61,798 bases of DNA from Sphingomonas sp. 1F27F7B (GTDB lineage: Bacteria > Pseudomonadota > Alphaproteobacteria > Sphingomonadales > Sphingomonadaceae). The notes beneath the pieces were generated by a model, which was not told the origin of the DNA, searched no databases, and saw nothing but the letters and a program-made list of their open reading frames with translations. Shown in pieces: positions 16,257 through 24,240 of this stretch (the first letter of the stretch is position 1; each line of letters opens with the position of its first letter). Where the stretch lies: contig NZ_SCMK01000027.1 in assembly GCF_005503355.1 (NCBI RefSeq), positions 1-61,798 of the forward strand, read 5' to 3'. The position numbers and the translations under genes were made by a program.

Positions 16257-16778
16257 ATGGCGACGCCAACACCGTTCGACTCCGAGGCCCCCCTCGAAAA
16301 GCTCTTGCCCATCATCCGGCGAAATCCGGACGATATGCAAGAAATGGAAATGGTCGAGGCCCGGTGGGGCTCCAATCCACGCTTCAGCGGCGGGGCCTCC
16401 TTCCGCTTCGTGCGCTCGGAGGGCCAGATCTTCCCCAGCCAGCGCTGTCTGGTGCCCGCCTCGGAATTCCACATGACCGTTAGCGGCGGCAAGCAGTATC
16501 GGGTGCGGCTCGAAGACGGCAATTTCTTCTATCTCGCGGCGATCTGGGAGCCGGCCATGGCAGAGTGGCCCCTGTCCTTCCGGGTCATCACCGTCGCGGC
16601 CAATCCTGAAGTCAGCCACTATCAGGATCGACACGATGCCATCATCCTGCGCCGGCAACGCATGCAATGGCTCGACCACCTGCTCCCAGAGATCGACCTT
16701 CTCGAAACACCGCCGGCCCGCACCTTCATCGTCGAGGAAATAAACGGCGGCCCGAGGCAGAAGAGGCTTGCCGTCTAG
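16257..16778 (+). CDS. Degenerate SRAP-family protein lacking the catalytic cysteine
   Basis: A 173-residue protein. The body matches SRAP proteins: ARWGSNPRFSGG, then FPSQRCLVPASEFHMTV with the conserved glutamate at residue 70, then FRVITVAANPEVSHYQDRHD with the conserved histidine at 121. The N-terminus is MATPTPFDSE instead of the usual Met-Cys, so the residue that forms the abasic-site crosslink is missing and a different or non-catalytic role is likely. The ATG lies 5 bases after the shared LexA box, and its ribosome site is weak. Its stop overlaps the convergent nuclease gene by four bases. Confidence 0.8.
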   Translation: MATPTPFDSEAPLEKLLPIIRRNPDDMQEMEMVEARWGSNPRFSGGASFRFVRSEGQIFPSQRCLVPASEFHMTVSGGKQYRVRLEDGNFFYLAAIWEPAMAEWPLSFRVITVAANPEVSHYQDRHDAIILRRQRMQWLDHLLPEIDLLETPPARTFIVEEINGGPRQKRLAV

Positions 16779-18406
16779 TCCGGGATCTGGATTTCCATCG
16801 CCGCCATCTGAGCGATCAGCTCTGCCCTGGTGATCCGAACATCAAAGCGCCATTCAAGGAGCCGCACACCGTGGCGAGCCAGCAGCGCGCGCTTTTTCTC
16901 GTCGCGGAATTGCGTGAGCTTGAACCCCTCTTCGCCGCCGAAGAGCGTCACGGGCGCGTAGTGCTGCTGCCCCTGATACTCGATGGCGAGGCCCAGCTCC
17001 GGCACATGGATATCGACGGACTGCATGCCGAGGAACGCCGGGCGCCATTGATGGACCGCGGAGGGCCATAGGGTTCGAACCAGATCGAGCAGCGCCACCT
17101 CGGACACCCAGCCCCGTCCGATCTCGGGAATCGACCTCTCGCGGCGGAACGCCTCTTCGGCAGCGACCATGGCGGTCGCAAAGAACGCGGATGCCCCGGT
17201 GTCGGCGGCCCCGATGTTGATGGAGAAAATCCGGCCGCGCCGCGCACCGTGGTTCGTGAACTGCGCCATATGACGCCGATAGGCGGCCCAATCCGAAGCG
17301 GGCGGCATGGGCGGTATCATGGTCGACCCGAAATCCGGCCGAAGCCTGATCATTTCCTCCAGGACAGGCGGCTCCAGCGTGAATTGCGCATCGAGATGGC
17401 CCAGGAATGCCTCGAATTCCTCCAGCAGACGCCCCGCAATGAGCGATGATTCCGCATGTTTGCGCGCCAGTACGCGAATATCCTGCGCGCGCAGCGGCGA
17501 TCCTGTCAGGAATCTGAGATAGATGACCTCGTCGAACAGAGGCTCACGATCGCGGCCGGGCACCGCCTCGACCAGCGTAAGTGCCTCGTCGAGCCGATCA
17601 GCCTGTGTGAGTTCAAGAACGCGCTGCCAATGCGGATCGGGATCCCAAGGTTCGCCATCGACATCCGGAAGATCACCTGGGAGGCCGGTGCCGTCAGCGC
17701 CACGCCATTGGTCGCCAAGCAGGCGTGCCTGCAATCCGTAACTCCGGGCCCGTTGATTGTCTTCCCATACGCGGGCAGTCGGCAAGGCTGGATCGAGGGG
17801 ATTGGGCGTCCAGGACTGACCTTGGGCGATTCCATCGGGCCGCATCACATAGCCGATGTCGAATCCCGCGGCGGCGTAATCAGCCATGGCGAGATCGCCG
17901 ATAGCTTCAACGATGCGCTCGAACAGCCGGACCTGATCCTGACGGACCCCGATCGAGAGCAGGACGCGGCCACGCGCCGAGATCTGCCGGAAGATGCCCG
18001 GCGCATGGACGGAAAGCTTAACGGCGCGTTGCCGCCGGATCCCCGGCCCTTCGAGGAAGTGAATGCGATGGGTAATGTCGTCGGGGAAGTCGGGATAGCT
18101 CAACGGCACCGGCTCCACCGCCTTGGGCACCCGCTTCTTGGGCGGCGCCTCCGGTCCATATTCTGTCAGCAGCTCACCGCAGAGCGCCGATAGTCGAGTG
18201 AAATGAACGGCCGTTGCCGAGCCTGCCGCGCGTTTCCCTGCGAGCGTCGCGTAGAGTTTCTGCCACTTTGCCAGGTCCTTTCGATAGAATTCGCGGGACA
18301 TCCGGCTGCGCAACGTATCCTCATGGAGCTTGGCTGCCTCACGGAACGCCTGAAGACCGGCATCTCCCTCTTCCGGTGACGGGGGCTTGAGCTCCACAGC
18401 GCGCAC
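16775..18406 (-). CDS. Vsr/DUF559-like PD-(D/E)XK nuclease protein, partner of the TIR-like gene
   Basis: A 543-residue protein starting at GTG at 18406, four bases after the stop of the TIR-like gene; a longer frame to 18502 would run inside that gene, and a GTG at 18397 is an alternative. The first 120 residues are helical and charged, the middle is unrecognised with a WTPNPLDPALPTARVWEDN segment, and residues about 380-530 form a nuclease domain. This domain has Asp465 in SVDIHVPELGLAIEYQGQ and Glu476-Tyr-Gln478, then RDEKKRALLARHGVRLLEW, as in very-short-patch-repair/DUF559-type endonucleases. It is the likely DNA-cutting arm of a two-gene system with the TIR-like protein upstream. Confidence 0.75.
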   Translation of the reverse strand: MRAVELKPPSPEEGDAGLQAFREAAKLHEDTLRSRMSREFYRKDLAKWQKLYATLAGKRAAGSATAVHFTRLSALCGELLTEYGPEAPPKKRVPKAVEPVPLSYPDFPDDITHRIHFLEGPGIRRQRAVKLSVHAPGIFRQISARGRVLLSIGVRQDQVRLFERIVEAIGDLAMADYAAAGFDIGYVMRPDGIAQGQSWTPNPLDPALPTARVWEDNQRARSYGLQARLLGDQWRGADGTGLPGDLPDVDGEPWDPDPHWQRVLELTQADRLDEALTLVEAVPGRDREPLFDEVIYLRFLTGSPLRAQDIRVLARKHAESSLIAGRLLEEFEAFLGHLDAQFTLEPPVLEEMIRLRPDFGSTMIPPMPPASDWAAYRRHMAQFTNHGARRGRIFSINIGAADTGASAFFATAMVAAEEAFRRERSIPEIGRGWVSEVALLDLVRTLWPSAVHQWRPAFLGMQSVDIHVPELGLAIEYQGQQHYAPVTLFGGEEGFKLTQFRDEKKRALLARHGVRLLEWRFDVRITRAELIAQMAAMEIQIPD

Positions 18407-18410
18407 CCGG

Positions 18411-20069
18411 TCAGTCGAACGACGGCGAGCCGTCGGCCCAGCCCGACGCCTGCCAGAGGATATTGAATTGCTCCTGCAGCTGCGGCTGCATCGGCGCGGC
18501 AAGATCGGTCACCTGAAGCTCAGGCAGGAACAGCTCGGGCTTTCGGATCTTGCGACCGCCACCGCGGGCCCGCGTCAACTCGACGTCTTCCACTCCCCGG
18601 AATGCGATGGAAACGAGGCCGGAACCGGCCAGGCCCACGTCGGCGAGCACGGCGGCAAGACGCTCGAGATGGGCGGCGATCGATGCTTCCAGCTCGCGAC
18701 CATTCACCAGGATCTCGGGATCATCGTCGATCCGGGCGCCGATCATCGCCTCGAATTCAATCAGGCCGGGTCGAACAAGGCGCGTGCGCCACCGGGTCTC
18801 CGGGTTATTTTCGGTCTGAATGAGCGGCAGGCCATAGCTCCACCATTGGCGCTCATCCGAATCTGACTGAACCCGGACCTGGCTGTCAGGCGGAAAGCGG
18901 AGCGCCGCAGCGAGGACGGTCTTTGGATCGAGAGCCGGCCGATCCATCGCAGCGAGCGGCACAATGCGCAGCGTCATGCTGGGCATGGCGACGATCTCGG
19001 GAAGCCCTCCTCGCATCCGGTCCGCCGCCAGCTCTGAAATCGCGGTCCGCGCGGCCTCCCAGCGGGGATCCACCTGCGGCGCCGTTGGCGCCGGCGGCGC
19101 GACACGAATTCGGGAGCGCCCAACCTTCTCGAACGCATCTATCGCGCCGATCAGCGTTCCGGCGCGCGCATTGAGTTCCCGGATCGCATCCAGGGTGACC
19201 TGCTGCGTGCCGTGCCGCACGTCATAGTCGGTCTTCGGCCAGACCATGTTGGGGTTCCGGTCCATCACATGGATGCGCTCATAGACCAGCTCCATGAGAG
19301 AGGTGTTCGCCGCGCGAAGCGCCATGGCGGCCTCCTGTAGCGCGGTGTCCTCGAAATCGAAGGCAGCGCCCGCCCAGGTAGCAGCCATATCATCGAGGGG
19401 ATCGAGTGCCTTGCGCGGATAGGGCGTCCCGAAATTATGCTCGCGCAGGAACTGGCGCAGCAGCTCCGGGATTTGCTGGCGATACCGCTGCAACAGCTCA
19501 ACATCATGAGGGTGAGGTTCGGCCGGCGGCGCAGCCGCCATAAGAACCTCGTCGTCGAGAATCAGGCGAAGAGCGCTCTCCAGATCCTTCTGAAGCCCTG
19601 CCCGCGCCGCCTGGCGCTCCTCGTCGGTCGCGTCGGCCGGACAGTGGAAGAGGATCGGCCGTTTGAAATGGGTGAGGTCGAACGGAAGAGGATGCTCGTC
19701 GGGATGGCCCATCGCTGTGTTCATGACGCCGATCATCCTGCCCCACCCGCGCGATTTTAGCGCCCAGCCATGCTCGAGCAGGACATTGGGGTTGGGCGAG
19801 AGCTGGCCCTTGGCGCGCGTGGCAACGTGCGTGAGGTCGGACAGGAAGGCGACCGCCCGGTCGATCTTTCCGAAGATGGTGTCCGCGAGCGGCGGCATGC
19901 CCGGCACATTCACAGTGTCGCGATCGGCGCGAAGCTCACGATCGGCGGGATCAACGTCGGCGTCCGCATTGACGGTTCGAATGGCGCGGTCCAGCGCCCA
20001 CTGAATCAAGCCGCGACCGATCCGGTTCTCCGTGTCGCTTTGCCAGGAATAGAAGATATGGTGCGGCAT
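18411..20069 (-). CDS. Protein with N-terminal TIR-like (NADase-type) domain, probable defence gene
   Basis: A 552-residue protein. Residues 1-150 contain IFYSWQSDTENRIGRG, a strand, ADRDTVNVPGMPPLADTIF and then AVAFLSDLTHVA and NPNVLLEHGWALKSRGW. The order strand-SWQSD, D-R-D-T, and P-N-V-L-x-E-x-G is that of TIR/TIR-like nucleotide-hydrolase domains, with Glu in VLLEHGWAL at the expected catalytic position. The remaining 400 residues are helical then mixed (QVRVQSDSDERQWWSYGLPL) and not recognised; they could sense an invader or bind the nuclease. The stop is four bases before the nuclease gene's GTG. Two dyads at 20163-20215 lie about 95-145 bases upstream of the ATG. Confidence 0.68.
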   Translation of the reverse strand: MPHHIFYSWQSDTENRIGRGLIQWALDRAIRTVNADADVDPADRELRADRDTVNVPGMPPLADTIFGKIDRAVAFLSDLTHVATRAKGQLSPNPNVLLEHGWALKSRGWGRMIGVMNTAMGHPDEHPLPFDLTHFKRPILFHCPADATDEERQAARAGLQKDLESALRLILDDEVLMAAAPPAEPHPHDVELLQRYRQQIPELLRQFLREHNFGTPYPRKALDPLDDMAATWAGAAFDFEDTALQEAAMALRAANTSLMELVYERIHVMDRNPNMVWPKTDYDVRHGTQQVTLDAIRELNARAGTLIGAIDAFEKVGRSRIRVAPPAPTAPQVDPRWEAARTAISELAADRMRGGLPEIVAMPSMTLRIVPLAAMDRPALDPKTVLAAALRFPPDSQVRVQSDSDERQWWSYGLPLIQTENNPETRWRTRLVRPGLIEFEAMIGARIDDDPEILVNGRELEASIAAHLERLAAVLADVGLAGSGLVSIAFRGVEDVELTRARGGGRKIRKPELFLPELQVTDLAAPMQPQLQEQFNILWQASGWADGSPSFD

Positions 20070-20162
20070 TCAGGTAGCGATTCTCGTCGTTATGGTGGTC
20101 GCCCTCGCTAACATGCCTGCCTGGCCCAAGCATCATGGACGCACTTTCCCTCGTCGAATGAT

Positions 20163-20215
20163 TGTCATCAATGACACTCTACCAGGCGTTTCGGGGTAAA
20201 GTGTCATTGATGGCA
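20163..20215. promoter_or_regulatory. Tandem dyad operator candidate (TGTCAT-N2-ATGACA twice)
   Basis: TGTCAT-CA-ATGACA is at 20163-20176 and TGTCAT-TG-ATGGCA (one mismatch) at 20202-20215, with centres 39 bases apart. Seen as one unit, CATCAATGACACT at 20166-20178 is a perfect 13-base inverted repeat of 20200-20212, around a 21-base spacer. There is no T run, so an operator for a dimeric regulator is more likely than a terminator. It lies between the gene ending at 20247 and the TIR-like gene starting at 20069. Confidence 0.6.
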
Positions 20216-20246
20216 TCTTAGGTTCTGGTGGGGCGGGCCGCCCCGG

Positions 20247-20885
20247 TCAAAGCGGCGCTGGTCGAGAGCCCATCATCCGCGTCTCCAGATTGCCGCCGGG
20301 CCGACGATGCAGGTCGATGACGTGACCCATCGTCGGCGTGAACTCTATCAGACTGGCCACCGTCTCGTAGGATGTGTTCGGCCCGAAATAGCGCTTCGCG
20401 CCGTGCCACTTCCGCCCCTCGATCAGGCGGACCCGGTACGTACCCGCAGGCACCGGCAGGGACACCCGGTCATTGGCGGCAACATAGATCGACAGTGCAT
20501 GGGCGTTCGTATCCGGGTCCACCAATTGCACCACCGTGTTGGAATCGGCTGCCTCGATCGTGAGATTGCTGCGTTTGATCAGACCGATAACATTGGCCCC
20601 AACCGTAACCGACCCGCTCTCCGGAAACGGCTGCGCCGGCTCGAGATCAGGAATCCAGCCATGACGCTGCGCGTCCCCATAGAATGGGATCAGGATCAGC
20701 AGCAGGCTCAGCACCGGCAGGGCGAAACGGACAGCGATCGCCGCCGCAGACGGTTGTCGGCGATATCGCTGGTGGCGCGGATCAAGCCAGGCCGCCTCGA
20801 TCCGCCCCCTACCCTCGTTCCATCTCGTCCGGTTGGCGCGCTGTCTGTGGCGCGCTCGCATATAGTCGCGATCATCGATGCCCAT
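20247..20885 (-). CDS. Single-pass membrane protein with periplasmic domain, function unknown
   Basis: A 212-residue protein. The basic N-terminus (residues 1-45) is followed by one membrane segment (IAVRFALPVLSLLLILIPFY, about 50-69) and a beta-rich domain outside the cytoplasm with SVTVGANVIGLIKRSNLTIE and VPAGTYRVRLIEGRKWHG, which looks like a small carbohydrate-type or Ig-like fold. There is a GGAGGC ribosome site about 9 bases before the ATG. It lies directly downstream of traI and a 66-residue gene on the same strand, so it may be a transfer accessory protein. I do not recognise a family. Confidence 0.7.
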   Translation of the reverse strand: MGIDDRDYMRARHRQRANRTRWNEGRGRIEAAWLDPRHQRYRRQPSAAAIAVRFALPVLSLLLILIPFYGDAQRHGWIPDLEPAQPFPESGSVTVGANVIGLIKRSNLTIEAADSNTVVQLVDPDTNAHALSIYVAANDRVSLPVPAGTYRVRLIEGRKWHGAKRYFGPNTSYETVASLIEFTPTMGHVIDLHRRPGGNLETRMMGSRPAPL

Positions 20886-20930
20886 TGGACAGCCGCCTCC
20901 TGCCGAATGTCCGGGCCGCCGACGTCCGGA

Positions 20931-21131
20931 TCAAAACCAACCGCCCTTGCGGCCTTCGCCCGCGTCACGAAGGTTTCGGCCGTCGATGGCGGAGCGGCGG
21001 ATCTCCAGCTCGACCTCATCACCCTTGCGCCGGGTGCGGAAGTCCGCATTGCTGAGGCCGTTGCGCCGGGCATAGTCCTCGGCGGCCTTCTCGCTGCCGA
21101 ACTTGCCGCCTTCGTCAAAATCCCATGCCAT
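20931..21131 (-). CDS. Small protein downstream of traI
   Basis: A 66-residue protein. The ATG at 21131 was chosen for its AAGGAGAG ribosome site; the longer frame to 21293 runs inside traI. The sequence is charged, with AWDFDEGGKFGSEKAAEDYA and a glycine-rich end (GRKGGWF). There is no membrane segment. It lies 46 bases after traI on the same strand and 45 bases before the membrane protein gene, consistent with one transfer operon. Function is unknown. Confidence 0.65.
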   Translation of the reverse strand: MAWDFDEGGKFGSEKAAEDYARRNGLSNADFRTRRKGDEVELEIRRSAIDGRNLRDAGEGRKGGWF

Positions 21132-21177
21132 CGTCACTCTCCTTGCTTTCAGCCGGCACCGCGCCGACCGTTCGTCA

Positions 21178-24100
21178 TCAAAGATCAAGGCCCAGGCTGC
21201 GCTCGGGCAGCGGCGGCAGCAGGTCTGCCTTTTCGGGCTTGAGATCCGGGGGCGCCTTGAGGCCGTCGCCCTTGATCGGTGCTGCGGGCTCAAGCGGCCC
21301 GTCCGGAATGGGGGGAAGATCAGCGAGGATGTCCGGCTGATCCGCGAGGTTGATCCCGTCGATCGGGCCGGGATCGAACTTCACCGGCTTGGCGCCGCCC
21401 TTCTTGCCGTCGATATCGAGGCGGCCGACCGTCTCTAGGGCCGAGGTCTTGTTGCCGGCATTGTGGTCGAGCTGGCGTTCGAGCTTTTCCTTATCGTCCA
21501 CGATCATGGTGAGTTCGTCGCGCACCCGCGTCACGCCCACATTGAACAGGCGCTGGTTCGACAGGTTGCGCTCATGGCTGTCCATGACCGTGATCGCCTT
21601 GTCGGTGGTGATGCCCTGCGCCATGTGCATGTTGAGCGCGTAGGCGAGGTCCAAACGCGAGAGCATCGGATCGCCCGGCGCCAATGTCAGGGTCTGATTG
21701 CCCGCCGTCTCGACGGTGATGCCCGAGGCATCGGCCGAGATGATCCGGGCGAGCGCCGCGTTGTGCAGGTCGCGCGGCTTGTCGTTCGCGGTCCAGCGGA
21801 TGCGATCCCCCTCGCGGACATGCAGATCCTTCTTCTCGGTGAGTTCGAGCCGGTCCCGCTTTTCGGTGGGCGAGAGGCGCTGCGGGTCGAAGCGAATCTT
21901 GCGGCGCCCATCGACCAGTTCGACCTTGCCCGAGGGCAGCACCCTGGAGACGTCATAGCGTCCCTGCGCGAGCCCGACGTCCTGCGCGCCGCCGCGGCCG
22001 ACATCGAGGGTGAGGCCGGGCCGATAGCTGGCGGCGTAGCGAAGCTCCTCGCGGGTCAGGTTCACGCGGTCATAGACGATGAGATGGATGCCCTCGCCCC
22101 GCACGGTGCCCTCGGCGGCAAGGCCGTCCTGGATGCGCTGGTTGATGATGGCGCGGGACTCCCGGCCAGACGCAAACACCTGGGTCGCGGCACGGTCGTC
22201 CGCCCCCAGCGCGAGCCACCTGTCGGCGGCCTCTTCGGGCGGGTTCGCGCTTTCGTGGACGTTATCGCCCAGCACCTTCATCGCCTCGCCCGCCTTACCG
22301 ACATTGGCGAGCGCGGCGACGGTGCGCAGCGTGTCGGTCCGCTGACGGATATTCTCGTCCATTCGGGCCATCGTGCCGCCGGCGGCCTGGATCATCGCGA
22401 AGGACTTGCCGGCGTCGATCGAGGAGAGCTGCTGGCGATCGCCAACCAGCACGAGCTTGTCGATGCCGAGCGCCTCGACGATGCTGTGAAGCTTCAGCAT
22501 GTCGGCGCTGGAGACCATCGAGGTCTCGTCCACGACCAGCATCGCGCCGCCGAGCCGCTCGCGCGCCTCCTCGTAGCGCGGCGTATCGCGCTCGGTCAGG
22601 TAGCGCTCGTTGGCGAGCACGAACGAGGCGATCGTCTGGCTCTTGATCCCGGCCCCTTCGGCGAGGTCGGCGACCATCTTGTTCTGGAAGGCCAGGCCCA
22701 GCACATCCTTGCCTTCGCCTTCCGCGATCCGGGCAACCGCCTGCAGCATGGTCGACTTCCCGGCGCCGGCGACGCCCTGGACAGTCACGGTCCGATCTTC
22801 GGAGGAGAGGATCAGGGTCGCGGCTGCGAGCTGCCCCGCATTGAGCGGGCGATCGGCGACCTCCTGCAGGCGGGCGGGCCCATCCTGCGCGGGGAGTATC
22901 GGCACCGCCTTGCCCACGCCCGCATCGACCGCCTTGAGAACGGCTTCCTCGGTGCGCAGCGCCTCCTGGGTGGTCACCATCCGGACGCCCTTGTCGCCGG
23001 CGCGGGCGACACCGGGGATTAGCTGGCGGTTGTCGTAGAGCTGCTCGATCCGGTGCTCGACCGTCTCGATGGTGACGCCCTTCAGGCCGAGGTCCAGCGC
23101 GGTCTTGGAGAGCTTGTTGACGTCGAACGCCGCCTCGCGTTCGGCGAGGATGCGGACGGCCGAGGCTACCGCCAATTGCGTCCGGGCGACGGCCGGCGAT
23201 TTGGTGGCGCGGGCAAGGCCGCTGTCGATCAGCGGATCGGGCGAGCGAAGGAAGCCGCCGATGAGATCGCGCGCGCCGGCGATCGCGTCGGTGACCGCCC
23301 GGAAGCCCCGCTCCAGCTTGTTGTCGGCGGCGCCCTGCCCTGCCCGGGCCAGCGCCGAGGCGAGCAGTCCTTTGCCGTCGAACCCGAGCTCCGCCGCCTT
23401 GTCGATCCATCCTTTGAGGAGCCCGTCGCGGTCCTCGACATTGAGCTTGGGATCGCGGGTGGTGGTGGTCACGCCGTCGCGCCCCTTGGCCGAGACGATG
23501 CCGAGCTCGGCCGCCTTCTCGAGGATCGCCTCGCGCCGTTGGCTGAAGGCATCGATGATCGCCTTGGGCACGCCCATGATCTCGAACGTGCCGTGCTTGC
23601 CCTTGAGCTCGACCTGGTAGCCGAGCTTCTCCAGCCCGGCGCGCAGGTAGGCGTGGTAGATCGCCCCGACGACCGCGTTATTCGACCAGATCTTGTCGGC
23701 GTGCAGCGCCTGCCATTTGCCGTCGGGCATCTGGGTCAGATTGGCGATGACGGAGTGGACATGGGCCTGCGGATCGAGCGCGCGACTGGTGTCGTGCTGG
23801 AACAGCGCATAGACGAGCTTGCCGGTCGGCACCGGCACCTTGCGACCCTCGACGTCCTTGCGCCCTTCGGCGAGATTCTTCTCGACCCAGGCCATGGTTT
23901 TCTGGACCGCGACCATGTTGGCGGCGAGCACCCGCTTGTCGCCGGCGACATAGGCCATGACCGACACGGACTTGGGCGCGGAGAAGGTGAGGTCGACACC
24001 GTTGCGCCGGTTTTCGACCTGGGCGACGCCCTCTCCGCTCGGCAGGACGCCGCTCAGAATCTGCTCGAAGCTTTCGCGGCTGACTTCGCCTTCAAGCGCG

Positions 24101-24237
24101 AGGGCTTCGGCCCCTGCCCCGCCCCAGGCACTGACCTCGGAGGAGCCATCGGCCGTGTAGTAATTGTCCTTGAAGTCGTCCTTCGCGAAATAGTTCGCGG
24201 CGCCTGATGCGGAACGGACGGCGGCGACCGAGAGCAT
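21178..24237 (-). CDS. traI: TraI, MobF conjugative relaxase-helicase
   Basis: A 1019-residue protein that nicks oriT, stays covalently bound to the 5' end and unwinds the transferred strand. The N-terminal TrwC relaxase domain has tyrosines at 16 and 26-27 (ANYFAKDD, DNYYTADG), SAPKSVSVMAYVAGD, and the metal-binding histidines in HDTSRALDPQAHVHSV. The helicase part has Walker A GVAGAGKST near residue 488 and Walker B MLVVDETSM near 565. Motifs close to the C-terminus include LNMHMAQGITTDKAITV and GVTRVRDELTMIVDD. It is shorter than F TraI (about 1756) and close to R388 TrwC (966), so it has one helicase. The traD stop lies 4 bases before its start. Confidence 0.95.
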   Translation of the reverse strand: MLSVAAVRSASGAANYFAKDDFKDNYYTADGSSEVSAWGGAGAEALALEGEVSRESFEQILSGVLPSGEGVAQVENRRNGVDLTFSAPKSVSVMAYVAGDKRVLAANMVAVQKTMAWVEKNLAEGRKDVEGRKVPVPTGKLVYALFQHDTSRALDPQAHVHSVIANLTQMPDGKWQALHADKIWSNNAVVGAIYHAYLRAGLEKLGYQVELKGKHGTFEIMGVPKAIIDAFSQRREAILEKAAELGIVSAKGRDGVTTTTRDPKLNVEDRDGLLKGWIDKAAELGFDGKGLLASALARAGQGAADNKLERGFRAVTDAIAGARDLIGGFLRSPDPLIDSGLARATKSPAVARTQLAVASAVRILAEREAAFDVNKLSKTALDLGLKGVTIETVEHRIEQLYDNRQLIPGVARAGDKGVRMVTTQEALRTEEAVLKAVDAGVGKAVPILPAQDGPARLQEVADRPLNAGQLAAATLILSSEDRTVTVQGVAGAGKSTMLQAVARIAEGEGKDVLGLAFQNKMVADLAEGAGIKSQTIASFVLANERYLTERDTPRYEEARERLGGAMLVVDETSMVSSADMLKLHSIVEALGIDKLVLVGDRQQLSSIDAGKSFAMIQAAGGTMARMDENIRQRTDTLRTVAALANVGKAGEAMKVLGDNVHESANPPEEAADRWLALGADDRAATQVFASGRESRAIINQRIQDGLAAEGTVRGEGIHLIVYDRVNLTREELRYAASYRPGLTLDVGRGGAQDVGLAQGRYDVSRVLPSGKVELVDGRRKIRFDPQRLSPTEKRDRLELTEKKDLHVREGDRIRWTANDKPRDLHNAALARIISADASGITVETAGNQTLTLAPGDPMLSRLDLAYALNMHMAQGITTDKAITVMDSHERNLSNQRLFNVGVTRVRDELTMIVDDKEKLERQLDHNAGNKTSALETVGRLDIDGKKGGAKPVKFDPGPIDGINLADQPDILADLPPIPDGPLEPAAPIKGDGLKAPPDLKPEKADLLPPLPERSLGLDL

Positions 24238-24240
24238 GGA

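Noticed and set aside
21463..23022. 519-codon plus-strand frame
   Set aside because: Antisense shadow of traI.
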